Source: TMED14 sp002167805
GTDB taxonomy: Bacteria; Bacteroidota; Bacteroidia; Flavobacteriales; Schleiferiaceae
Direction of reading: 5' to 3'
DNA length: 64,000 nt
Assembly: GCA_965655795.1 (NCBI GenBank)
Contig: CBFHHY010000010.1
Location: forward strand, 1-64,000
Position 1 is the stretch's first letter, and each line of letters opens with the position of its first letter. A model generated the notes under the pieces. It did not search any database. It worked only from the letters and a program-made list of their open reading frames with translations, and was not told the DNA's origin. Position numbers and translations under genes: made by a program. Below, one piece after another: positions 36,646 through 45,318 of the stretch.

Positions 36646-37845
36646 TTAAATAACATTTAGTTTTTTTCCAACTTCAATAAAGGCGTTAATACATAAGTCT
36701 ATATCCTCCCGCTCATGCTCAGCACTCAGTTGAACCCTAATTCGGGCCTGGCCTTTAGGCACTACTGGGTAGAAGAACCCTATTACGTAAATGCCTTTTT
36801 TAAGAAGCTCTTCTGCAAATTTTTGCGATAACTCAGCTTCATAAAGCATTACTGGAACAATAGCCGAGTCTCCATCTTTAATTTTGAAACCCGCAGTCTT
36901 AATTCTTTCCTTAAAATAAGTTATATTTTTATGAAGCTTATCTCTTAATGAAGTAGACTTACTCAATAAATCTAAAACTGCAATCGAAGCACCAACAATT
37001 GATGGCGCAAGAGAATTACTAAATAAGTAGGGTCTTGATTTTTGTCTTAATATTTGAATAAGCTCCTTTCTTCCAGTGGTGAAACCACCCATAGCTCCTC
37101 CGAGTGCCTTGCCCAAAGTTCCCGTAATTATATCTACCCTTCCCAAAACATTCTTTAATTCTATAGTCCCTCGACCTGTTTTGCCGATCAACCCAGTAGC
37201 GTGACATTCATCAACTAAAACTAAAGAATTGTATTTTTCTGCCAAATCACAAATTTTATCTAACTGAGCAACATAACCATCCATAGAAAAAACTCCATCA
37301 GTTACTATTAGTTTTGTCTCTGCACCAGATTTATCCGCTTCAATCAGTTGATTTTCTAAATCTAGCATATCGTTATTTTTATACCTAAAACGCATAGACT
37401 TACACAACCTTATACCATCAATTATAGAAGCATGATTTAAACTATCACTAATAATAGCATCGTTTTTTCCAAGTAGCGGTTCAAAAACACCTCCATTGGC
37501 ATCAAAAGCTGCAGCATATAAAATTGTATCCTCAGTGTGTAAAAATTCTGCTAATTTTAATTCAAGATCCCTATGAATGTCTTGAGTTCCGCAAATAAAT
37601 CGTACTGAACTCATCCCAAAACCATGAGAATTTAGGGCATTTTTTGCGGCATTTAGCAAGGTCGAATGACTGCTTAAACCGAGATAATTGTTAGAGCAAA
37701 AGTTTAAAACTTTATTACCATCATTTAATTCAATTTTTGATCCTTGAGAAGATGAAATTACCCTTTCCGTTTTAAAAAGGCCTTCAGCTCTCAACTGATC
37801 AAGCTCTTCCTGAAGCTCTAAATAAAATTCTTCCTTAGTTTTCAT
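36646..37845 (-). CDS. kbl: glycine C-acetyltransferase (2-amino-3-ketobutyrate CoA ligase)
   Basis: A PLP-dependent alpha-oxoamine synthase of 399 residues that interconverts glycine plus acetyl-CoA and 2-amino-3-oxobutyrate, part of threonine breakdown. The PLP lysine is K246 in GTLGKALGGAMGGFTTG. SNNYLGLSSH and VDECHATGLIGKTGRG fit this family. 8-Amino-7-oxononanoate synthases are close relatives, but the length and the GGAMGG motif favour Kbl. The gene starts inside the addA-like 3' end (11 bp overlap). Confidence 0.9.
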   Translation of the reverse strand: MKTKEEFYLELQEELDQLRAEGLFKTERVISSSQGSKIELNDGNKVLNFCSNNYLGLSSHSTLLNAAKNALNSHGFGMSSVRFICGTQDIHRDLELKLAEFLHTEDTILYAAAFDANGGVFEPLLGKNDAIISDSLNHASIIDGIRLCKSMRFRYKNNDMLDLENQLIEADKSGAETKLIVTDGVFSMDGYVAQLDKICDLAEKYNSLVLVDECHATGLIGKTGRGTIELKNVLGRVDIITGTLGKALGGAMGGFTTGRKELIQILRQKSRPYLFSNSLAPSIVGASIAVLDLLSKSTSLRDKLHKNITYFKERIKTAGFKIKDGDSAIVPVMLYEAELSQKFAEELLKKGIYVIGFFYPVVPKGQARIRVQLSAEHEREDIDLCINAFIEVGKKLNVI

Positions 37846-40800
37846 GTATTACGATTTTATCACCAATATAAAGCAGTATTGTTTGTGGCTGTACACCAAT
37901 TACTGACCCTATCCCTATGGCATAATTATTAATTTTCTTTTGATGTTCCTTCTTTTGTTCTCCTGTTTTATAATCAACAACAACCCACGACCCATTTTTA
38001 CACTTAACTAAACGGTCTGGGCGATAAATTCCTTGGCCAGGAACAATTAATGGCCTCTCAGAATAAATCTCTTCAGCATTAAAAAGCATACTTAACCTTG
38101 AATCATCTAAAACTGAATTTATTTTTTTAGAAATAAAATTATACTCCTCTTTTGACCATTGAAATTCCTGATTCGCCATATCCATTGCCTTTGGCATATC
38201 CCCTGGCACACGTACCCTCTCTAGAACACGATGTATAGAGTTTCCCATACGTTGCTCTCGTCCAGATTGAGAATTAGAAAATATTTTTACCGTTTCCGTC
38301 CAATCTGAAGAAAAGCACTTATTCAATTTTACAAAAAACGAATCTTCTCCCTTTTCATTTGTTCCTATTTCTGTAGATCGATAATTGCCAATAATTAACT
38401 CTCCATTTATAAACTCATATTTTCTAGAGAGCTCATTAAATATCATTTTACCATAAACTGATTTGTCTAAGTATATTGTTAGACTTTCTTGAGGCCTGGT
38501 AAAAGCAACATATAATAGATTTATATCATCAAAAATTTGCTCATCTTGTGATTCAGAGGATCTATTCACATAGTCTGGATAAATTTGGCTAATTGAAGCT
38601 TTTAAGGGTTGAGCCCTTCCTTTAAAAGACTTAAGAGAAAGTAAAGTTCTTGGTGGATGTTCAGAATTTAACTCAAAAACAGAATTATAATTTAATTCAA
38701 ACCAATTCTTTTCATCATTTTTTGAAGGGAAAGAAACAAATGGAACGAATACAATAGGAAATTCTAAACCTTTTGATTTATGAATCGTCATGACATTTAT
38801 TGCATCTACTATATCAGGAGAAGATATACTCCAATCTTTTTTCTTCTTTTTAAATTCTATCAAAAATTCTTGCAAGTAGTTTCCTTTTTTAAAGGAGAAT
38901 TCATGTGTTTTATCCAAAAAGGAAATAATAAACGGATCTGCTTTTTTTGCAACTCCAATTGCCCTTAGCATGTACTCTGCGAGTTCATATAAATTGAGCT
39001 GAGATGCTATTTTCATGTGAAAATTTGGGAGAATTTCTTTAATTAATTGTTTAAAGTTATCTGGATGATTATCTGATATGATTTGCCCTTGATAATGAAG
39101 CTCATCCTCGTTTGCTTTCCAAATACCTGCCTCAAATAATCTCAAAATCAATTCCCATTGTCGAGATTTTTCATCTGGATAAATCATCCATTCCATTAAT
39201 GAAACCATTGTCAAAACATACCTTGAAGAAGCGAGAGAAAGAAGCTCTGGAGAGATTATGTTAATCGACTCCTTAGCTAAATGATTAGCTACTTCCATGC
39301 CTTGTTTTTTTGTTCTTACCAAAATTGCCATGTCACTTAAGCACCATTCCCGATCTTGAGCTGATCTAATATCTTTAACCAGCATATCTAATGCATTTAG
39401 TTCAATAATTGAATGATCATTTTCTAGAAGTCTTAAATGAATTCGACCTTCTTTTAAACGCCTCGGGATTTGTGTAGAGTCTTTGTATGTGTTTTTGTAG
39501 AGATCATTTGAAAAATCCTTAGCCTCTAAAATGGATGAAAAAAGATCATTGTTAAACTCTACAATACTCTTAGCGCTTCGCCAATTTTCATTCAAGCGAA
39601 TATGCTCAGTTCGACCTTTCAAAGAGGGCAAGTTCAAGCTAGGTGAGTCATTTCTCCCGCAATGCTCCATTAAGCTTAAAAATTTTTCGGCACGAGACCC
39701 TCTCCAACGATATATTGATTGCTTAGCATCTCCCACAATCATTACAGTTCCACCCAGGGTTTGATCTGATGTCGAATTTTCTAAAAGGGGCCATAAGTTT
39801 TCCCATTGTAATTCAGAAGTATCTTGAGCTTCATCTATGAAAAAATGTTTATATCTATCACCGATTCTTTCAAAAATATATGATGCAGGCGCCTTGTTTA
39901 TCTCGTCATTAATCAAACCATTGAACTTCCAAATTGGTTGAATATTTAATTGATCAAATATCAATTCTAATTTTTTTGATATCTCTGTCAATACTGATGA
40001 AGATCTATCATTTTTTCTGACTTCATCTAATAAAATAGCTTTTGCGGCCAGCAACGAAACTTGATTTAGTTGCTCTATAATTTGGCCAATAAGAATTGAA
40101 TATTCCTTTTTTTCTGATAGATATTCTTTTTTAAGCAACCGGTCTGGATTTTTTCCAATAGCACTTAAACTCTTGCTTGGGGCCCAACCTAAAGGATCTT
40201 TTAATTTTAAGCGTTTGATAATACTTTCCCACCAATCATTATGATACATTTTTTCATTGGGGATTTGTTTTAAAAGCTTAATTATTTCGTTTGAATGCTC
40301 TCTTGCGATTTTAATATAACTTCTCTCCAGAGAGGTGAGTATCTTTTGAAACGATAGATGCTTATCCAATGACCATTCCTCCATGCTTTTCATCGGATCA
40401 ATGGCGGTTTCTTTGGTTAATTGATATGATATTTTTAACAAGGCCGGAAATATGTCTGTGTTTTTTTCATTCTCGACATTTGACTTTGCAAAATCAACTA
40501 ATAATTCACTTAAAGAATGATTCAGCCCAACATCCTGAATCAAATTATATATTGCTGTTTCTAAAATAAGATCACTTTCGATTTCAACATCAAATCTTCC
40601 GGGAAGTCCCAGTTCCAATGAGAAAGTTCTTACCAACCGGTGTGTGAATTGATCTATTGTTCCTATTGCTATCGAACCATAATCATGAAGCATCTCCTCA
40701 ATAACCAAGCGAGACCTATACTCTAACTCTGAAGTCGAAATATTTAAAATAGAACAAACTGTTTCTCCAATTCCTTTGGATTTACCTGATCTATCTTTAT

Positions 40801-41017
40801 TTGAAAACTCTTTTAGGGCTTCAAGTATTTTCTGTTTCATTTCATTCGCAGCCTTGTTTGTAAATGTTAAAGCCAAAATTTCACGAAATTTATGTGGTTC
40901 ATTAACATTACAAAGAGCTACCGAAAGGTATTCTGCTACAAGTCTAAAAGTTTTTCCAGCTCCAGCGCTTGCGCTAAAAATTGAAATTGGTTCTTTACGA
41001 ATTTGTAGCCCCCCCAT
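37835..41017 (-). CDS. AddA-like helicase-nuclease (UvrD/RecB superfamily)
   Basis: The ATP-dependent helicase and nuclease subunit of an AddAB-type double-strand-break repair complex, 1060 residues. Walker A is SASAGAGKT (residues 15-23). Walker B is FIDEAQDTSELQW, followed by GDAKQSIYRWRG (motif III). TIHKSKGLEFPIVF is motif V and LLYVAFTRPQ motif VI. The C-terminal PD-(D/E)XK nuclease ends with VVDYKTGEQ. The partner AddB-like gene is at 12147-14903. TATCTTTA ends four bases before its ATG, a likely leaderless -7 element. Confidence 0.92.
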   Translation of the reverse strand: MGGLQIRKEPISIFSASAGAGKTFRLVAEYLSVALCNVNEPHKFREILALTFTNKAANEMKQKILEALKEFSNKDRSGKSKGIGETVCSILNISTSELEYRSRLVIEEMLHDYGSIAIGTIDQFTHRLVRTFSLELGLPGRFDVEIESDLILETAIYNLIQDVGLNHSLSELLVDFAKSNVENEKNTDIFPALLKISYQLTKETAIDPMKSMEEWSLDKHLSFQKILTSLERSYIKIAREHSNEIIKLLKQIPNEKMYHNDWWESIIKRLKLKDPLGWAPSKSLSAIGKNPDRLLKKEYLSEKKEYSILIGQIIEQLNQVSLLAAKAILLDEVRKNDRSSSVLTEISKKLELIFDQLNIQPIWKFNGLINDEINKAPASYIFERIGDRYKHFFIDEAQDTSELQWENLWPLLENSTSDQTLGGTVMIVGDAKQSIYRWRGSRAEKFLSLMEHCGRNDSPSLNLPSLKGRTEHIRLNENWRSAKSIVEFNNDLFSSILEAKDFSNDLYKNTYKDSTQIPRRLKEGRIHLRLLENDHSIIELNALDMLVKDIRSAQDREWCLSDMAILVRTKKQGMEVANHLAKESINIISPELLSLASSRYVLTMVSLMEWMIYPDEKSRQWELILRLFEAGIWKANEDELHYQGQIISDNHPDNFKQLIKEILPNFHMKIASQLNLYELAEYMLRAIGVAKKADPFIISFLDKTHEFSFKKGNYLQEFLIEFKKKKKDWSISSPDIVDAINVMTIHKSKGLEFPIVFVPFVSFPSKNDEKNWFELNYNSVFELNSEHPPRTLLSLKSFKGRAQPLKASISQIYPDYVNRSSESQDEQIFDDINLLYVAFTRPQESLTIYLDKSVYGKMIFNELSRKYEFINGELIIGNYRSTEIGTNEKGEDSFFVKLNKCFSSDWTETVKIFSNSQSGREQRMGNSIHRVLERVRVPGDMPKAMDMANQEFQWSKEEYNFISKKINSVLDDSRLSMLFNAEEIYSERPLIVPGQGIYRPDRLVKCKNGSWVVVDYKTGEQKKEHQKKINNYAIGIGSVIGVQPQTILLYIGDKIVIHEN

Positions 41018-41091
41018 CCCTTAAAGATAGCCATGCTAACTGATGGTTTTGTACCTTTATAAAACAATAATCTCAAAAAAATTATATTAAA

Positions 41092-41694
41092 ATGTTTACG
41101 CTTCCAAATCTTCCTTTTGCCTACAGTGCGCTTGAGCCACATATAGACGCATTAACAATGGAAATTCATCATTCTAAGCACCACCAAGCATACATTAATA
41201 AGGTAAATGCTGCCCTAGAAGGTGGAGACTTATCTGAAAAAACCATAGAAGAATTGATAAAAGAAAATACAGATACTCCGGCAATAAGAAACAACGGGGG
41301 AGGACATTTTAATCACTCATTATTCTGGACAATATTAAGCCCAAATGGCGGTGGTAAGCCGTCTGGGGAAATGGCTTCAGCCATTAATAATACATTTGGC
41401 TCCTTAGATGGGTTCAAAGAAGAATTCTCAAAAGCTGCTGCAACTAGATTTGGCTCAGGGTGGGCTTGGCTTTGTGTCCATCCAGGTGGAAAATTAGAAG
41501 TTTGTAGTACTGCTAATCAAGATAATCCTCTTATGCCAAATGTTGGATGTGGAGGTGTCCCTATCTTGGGGTTAGATGTCTGGGAACATGCCTATTATTT
41601 GAAATATCAAAACCGAAGACCTGACTATATTAATGCTTTCTTTGAAGTTGTTAATTGGGATGAGGTGGAAAGAAGATTTGAAGAGAGTAAATAA
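41092..41694 (+). CDS. sodB: superoxide dismutase, Fe/Mn type
   Basis: It dismutates superoxide to hydrogen peroxide and oxygen. It has 200 residues. Metal ligands lie at H26 (MEIHHSKHH), the His of NHSLFW, and Asp and His of DVWEHAYY. Whether it uses Fe, Mn or either cannot be told safely; the cytoplasmic form without a signal peptide fits SodB. TACCTTTA about 40 nt upstream is a plausible -7 box. Confidence 0.96.
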   Translation: MFTLPNLPFAYSALEPHIDALTMEIHHSKHHQAYINKVNAALEGGDLSEKTIEELIKENTDTPAIRNNGGGHFNHSLFWTILSPNGGGKPSGEMASAINNTFGSLDGFKEEFSKAAATRFGSGWAWLCVHPGGKLEVCSTANQDNPLMPNVGCGGVPILGLDVWEHAYYLKYQNRRPDYINAFFEVVNWDEVERRFEESK

Positions 41695-41695
41695 T

Positions 41696-41720
41696 AAATT
41701 GATTTTACATAATCAATTTT
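41696..41720. terminator. A/T-rich bidirectional hairpin between sodB and lpxH
   Basis: AAATTGATT (41696-41704) pairs with AATCAATTT (41711-41719) around TTACAT, followed by T residues on both strands. It overlaps the last codons of the convergent lpxH gene. The stem has only two G-C pairs, so its strength is uncertain. Confidence 0.5.
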
Positions 41721-42513
41721 TACCTAACCCTTTCTGTTCATATTCGTTTTCGCTCCTTAGAATTGTTCCTGTTTTTTCAGAGAATGATGCCCAAGTAAAG
41801 TGATATATCCAATCACCTAGATTTATAAAATTCTTTCCATTCGGAAGTTTTTCTGTCATAGGTAAATGGCGATGTCCAAAAATCCATGTATCAATATCTA
41901 TTTTATCTGACTCCTGAATTGCGAATTGAAAAAGTGGCTCCTTTTCTTTGGGTAGTTCTATCAGGTCCTTTTCGCCAGAACGCAAGCGTGAACTTTTGGA
42001 TAGCCATGATGCCAATTTGACTCCAAGATCTGGGTGCAAAATTCTGAATGCCCAGTGAAAGGTTTTGAAAAGAAAAATCCTCTTTAAAAATTTATAGCTA
42101 CTATCTCCAGGGCCCAATCCATCACCATGAGCAATATAAAACTTATGACCGTTCCAAGAGTGAATTGCAGGGCCATGAATAATCTCAAAACCCACTTCAC
42201 GAACTAAATAATCTTTAACCCACAAATCATGATTACCTGGTAAAAAATAAATCTTGATTCCTTGATCTGACATTTCTGCTAACTTCCCCAAAACCCTAGT
42301 AAACCCTTTTGGAACTACCTTCTTATACTCAAACCAAAAATCAAAAAGATCCCCAACAATGTATATCGCTTGAGCGTCAATAGATATTTTATTTAGCCAA
42401 TTACAAAATTTGCGTTCTTTTTCATGAGAATCCCTTATTTCATAAGCTCCTAAATGTAAATCACTCGCGAAATATATTTTATTATTTCGGTTTAGTTTAA
42501 AATTGGCAGGCAT
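41713..42513 (-). CDS. lpxH: UDP-2,3-diacylglucosamine diphosphatase
   Basis: A metallophosphoesterase that makes lipid X in lipid A synthesis, at the inner membrane. Motifs are ASDLHLGA, GDLFDFW, GNHD, AHGDG and GHRH, which supply the di-metal ligands. It has 266 residues, slightly longer than Escherichia coli LpxH because of an insertion around residues 150-180, as in other Bacteroidota. A TATATTTG -7 box (42520-42527, minus strand) ends six bases before the ATG. Confidence 0.9.
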   Translation of the reverse strand: MPANFKLNRNNKIYFASDLHLGAYEIRDSHEKERKFCNWLNKISIDAQAIYIVGDLFDFWFEYKKVVPKGFTRVLGKLAEMSDQGIKIYFLPGNHDLWVKDYLVREVGFEIIHGPAIHSWNGHKFYIAHGDGLGPGDSSYKFLKRIFLFKTFHWAFRILHPDLGVKLASWLSKSSRLRSGEKDLIELPKEKEPLFQFAIQESDKIDIDTWIFGHRHLPMTEKLPNGKNFINLGDWIYHFTWASFSEKTGTILRSENEYEQKGLGKN

Positions 42514-42586
42514 AGATCACAAATATAATAGGCCTAAGTGAGTTCTTACCATATCAATTTGTTGAAGTTATGATAAAAAGTTAGGA

Positions 42587-43429
42587 ATGACTAACTTGCA
42601 TAAAATTTCAATAAAAAAAATGAAAGAGTTTGCTCTAGAAAATCCTGTACTCGCTGCCCTAATGGCAACAACATTTACCTGGCTTTTAACTGCATGCGGA
42701 GCTGCTTTAGTTTTTTTATTCAAAGAAATGCCCCGAAAATGGCTTGATGGAATGCTAGGTTTTACAGGAGGAGTCATGATTGCTGCAAGCTATTGGAGTC
42801 TTCTAGCTCCATCTATTGAAATGTCTGAAAGCTTAGGCTATATTCCGTGGCTTCCGCCAGCAATAGGATTTTTCTCCGGTGCAATGTTTCTTTTTGGATT
42901 AGATAAACTCATTCCTCACCTTCACATTAATTTCAACAAAAGTGAAGCAGAGGGTGTAAAAACAGACTGGAAATCTACAACCTTACTTGTCTTAGCGATA
43001 ACAATTCACAATATCCCTGAAGGACTTGCAGTAGGTGTTGCATTCGGGGCCTTTGCTGCAGGAATTGATGGGGCTACTCTCGGAGCAGCCATTGCACTAG
43101 CCATAGGTATTGGGATTCAAAATTTTCCAGAAGGAGTTGCAGTTAGCTTTCCTTTACGACGAAAGGGAGTGTCAAGGTTTAGAAGTTTTTGGTTTGGTCA
43201 GCTTAGTGCCATAGTTGAACCTGTAGCAGGAGTGGCAGGGGCTGTAGCTGTATTTTATATGCAGCCCTTATTGCCCTTTGCACTAGCATTTGCGGCAGGA
43301 GCCATGATATATGTTGTCATTGAAGAGGTTATTCCCGAAACTCAACGTGACAAGTATACAGATGTTGCAGCGTTGGGCTTTATCGCTGGATTTATAATAA
43401 TGATGTGTCTTGACGTAGGTTTAGGATAA
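42587..43429 (+). CDS. ZIP-family divalent metal transporter (GufA-like)
   Basis: An inner-membrane importer of zinc or iron with about eight TM helices, 280 residues from the first ATG. The binuclear metal-site motifs are TIHNIPEG in TM4 and QNFPEG in TM5, with IEEVIPE further on. A second ATG at 42620 (MKEFALENPV) may be the true start, because the first 11 residues are not conserved in type. It is monocistronic. Confidence 0.9.
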   Translation: MTNLHKISIKKMKEFALENPVLAALMATTFTWLLTACGAALVFLFKEMPRKWLDGMLGFTGGVMIAASYWSLLAPSIEMSESLGYIPWLPPAIGFFSGAMFLFGLDKLIPHLHINFNKSEAEGVKTDWKSTTLLVLAITIHNIPEGLAVGVAFGAFAAGIDGATLGAAIALAIGIGIQNFPEGVAVSFPLRRKGVSRFRSFWFGQLSAIVEPVAGVAGAVAVFYMQPLLPFALAFAAGAMIYVVIEEVIPETQRDKYTDVAALGFIAGFIIMMCLDVGLG

Positions 43430-43434
43430 TTAAT

Positions 43435-44751
43435 CTATTGAAATAATTTATAAACGTCATTTCCATTAACCAATATGAATAAGCTTAGTAAAAGAATAAA
43501 CCCTACCATCTGAGCCACTTCCATAACCTTAGTTGGTGGTGCCTTTCCCGTAATCATCTCAATAATTACAAAAACTATATGACCGCCATCAAGCGCTGGA
43601 ATCGGTAAAATGTTTAAAAAACCTAAAGCGATACTTAAAAATGCGGTGAAACCCCAAAAATATTGCCAATCCCAATCTGATGGGTATTGCTGAAAAATCG
43701 TTATAAAACCACCTGCCTCCTTATAGGCTTCAGTTTTAGGCTGAGCAATCAACTTTAACTGACGCGCATAAAAACTCAATTTTGAAACCGCTTCTTTCCA
43801 GCCCTGCTTAACTGCACCAAAGCCGCTATATTTTATTGTTTTTAAAGGAAATATCTGAGACAAATCGTTCTTGTAATAAACACCCATTTGTCCATTTTCA
43901 GCCACAGTAAAATTAAAAAACAACACACTATCAGATCTTAGCACCCCCAGAGTTATTTCTTTATTGGCATACTTGGGAATTTCTTGTATATACTGATCAA
44001 AATAGAGCATGCTTGCACCATTGAAAGAAATAATTTTATCTCCCGGAACTAAACCAGCAATTTCAGCTGGAGAGTCATCTGTAAAGCCTTTCACAAAATA
44101 AGGGATTCTAGGGGTCATCCATGGAGACTTCGATTTAATTGCATCCACCACAAATTCGCTAGTTATGGGAATATTTATTATCTCATTATTTCTATTTACT
44201 TGCATTTCAGAGCCCGCCCCGAGAAGCATTTCAATACTAATTTCAGAAAATCGTTCTATTTCGTTACCATCGATTGAGATAATTCTATCTCCTGTCTTTA
44301 AACCTAGATCTTGTCCTAACTGATTAACCCAAATACCATCTTTTAAACTGTCATTTGAAACATATGTGTCACCATAATATGCCATCATTCCTGAATAAAT
44401 CATTATGGCTACAATGAAATTCACTGTAACACCGCCTGAGAGAATAATTAATCTTTGCCAAGCGGGTTTTGATCTGAACTCATAGGGTTTTGGAGGCTTA
44501 GACATTTGGTCCTTATCCATAGACTCATCTACCATTCCTGAAATCTTAACATACCCTCCAAGAGGCAACCAGCCAATACCGACTTCTGTTCCTCGAATTT
44601 TAGTTTTTACCAGAGAAAACCATGGGTCGAAAAAAAGATAAAATTTTTCTACTCGCGTTTTAAAAGCAATTGCAGGGATAAAGTGGCCTAATTCATGAAG
44701 TACGATCAATAAAGATAAGCCGAGAATAAATTGAAGTATTTGTATTATCAT
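43435..44751 (-). CDS. rseP: RIP metalloprotease, RseP/YluC family (site-2 protease)
   Basis: An intramembrane zinc protease that cleaves membrane anchors of anti-sigma factors or signal-peptide remnants. HELGH is at residues 19-23 and the third ligand motif is PIPALDGGH near the C-terminus; two PDZ domains lie between (about residues 120-300). I chose the ATG at 44751 (438 residues). A longer start at 44796 would leave only four bases to the divergent gene and would add a basic, non-conserved stretch before TM1. Confidence 0.92.
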   Translation of the reverse strand: MIIQILQFILGLSLLIVLHELGHFIPAIAFKTRVEKFYLFFDPWFSLVKTKIRGTEVGIGWLPLGGYVKISGMVDESMDKDQMSKPPKPYEFRSKPAWQRLIILSGGVTVNFIVAIMIYSGMMAYYGDTYVSNDSLKDGIWVNQLGQDLGLKTGDRIISIDGNEIERFSEISIEMLLGAGSEMQVNRNNEIINIPITSEFVVDAIKSKSPWMTPRIPYFVKGFTDDSPAEIAGLVPGDKIISFNGASMLYFDQYIQEIPKYANKEITLGVLRSDSVLFFNFTVAENGQMGVYYKNDLSQIFPLKTIKYSGFGAVKQGWKEAVSKLSFYARQLKLIAQPKTEAYKEAGGFITIFQQYPSDWDWQYFWGFTAFLSIALGFLNILPIPALDGGHIVFVIIEMITGKAPPTKVMEVAQMVGFILLLSLFILVNGNDVYKLFQ

Positions 44752-44800
44752 AATTAAAAGTGCGGCGAAGGTACAATGCCTTCTTAACTTCGGCAATAAA

Positions 44801-45271
44801 ATGAAGCACTTCGTAAATAAAAAAATATTGAATCAGATAAAACTATCTGAAAAAATAGAAATAACACATATTAAAGATTCCGAATATCGAATCCAGTCCG
44901 GGGCCAAACACCTTCAGGTATTCTTAATTAAATCGAAATCAAACTTAAAAACCAGTTCCTGGTGGATTAATGGAGAAAAATATATCGTTAATTCCCAAAC
45001 AGATTTAGATCAACTTCTTAAAAAGCTGGGCATGAATTCAGGAAATGAAAAAAAAGTTAATGAACTTTATGCACCAATGCCTGGATTAATTTTAAGTGTC
45101 AAATTTTCCAATGGTGATAAGGTCAAAAAAGGGGATACAATTTTAATCCTGGAGGCTATGAAAATGGAAAATCTTATAAAGTCTCAAATCACGGGAGTGA
45201 TAAAAAACATTTATGTAAAAGAAGGAGAGTCTATTGAAAAAAACTCCTTAATGGTCTCTTTTGATTCTTAA
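44801..45271 (+). CDS. biotin/lipoyl carrier protein (acyl-CoA carboxylase type)
   Basis: A 156-residue protein with a C-terminal biotinyl domain (residues about 85-156; YAPMPGLILSVK... LEAMKMENLI with the biotinylated Lys). The N-terminal half resembles the linker of propionyl- or methylcrotonyl-CoA carboxylase alpha chains rather than AccB. It stands alone here; the biotin carboxylase and carboxyltransferase partners are not adjacent. It ends with a strong terminator. Confidence 0.88.
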   Translation: MKHFVNKKILNQIKLSEKIEITHIKDSEYRIQSGAKHLQVFLIKSKSNLKTSSWWINGEKYIVNSQTDLDQLLKKLGMNSGNEKKVNELYAPMPGLILSVKFSNGDKVKKGDTILILEAMKMENLIKSQITGVIKNIYVKEGESIEKNSLMVSFDS

Positions 45272-45272
45272 C

Positions 45273-45304
45273 AAAAAAAGGGGGCATTTTGCCCCCTTTT
45301 ATTT
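45273..45304 (+). terminator. intrinsic terminator after biotin carrier gene
   Basis: GGGGGC (45280-45285) pairs with GCCCCC (45291-45296) around ATTTT. Flanking A and T runs extend the stem, and T residues follow on both strands. It separates this gene from the convergent TonB receptor. Confidence 0.93.
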
Positions 45305-45318
45305 CGAAATTATAATTC

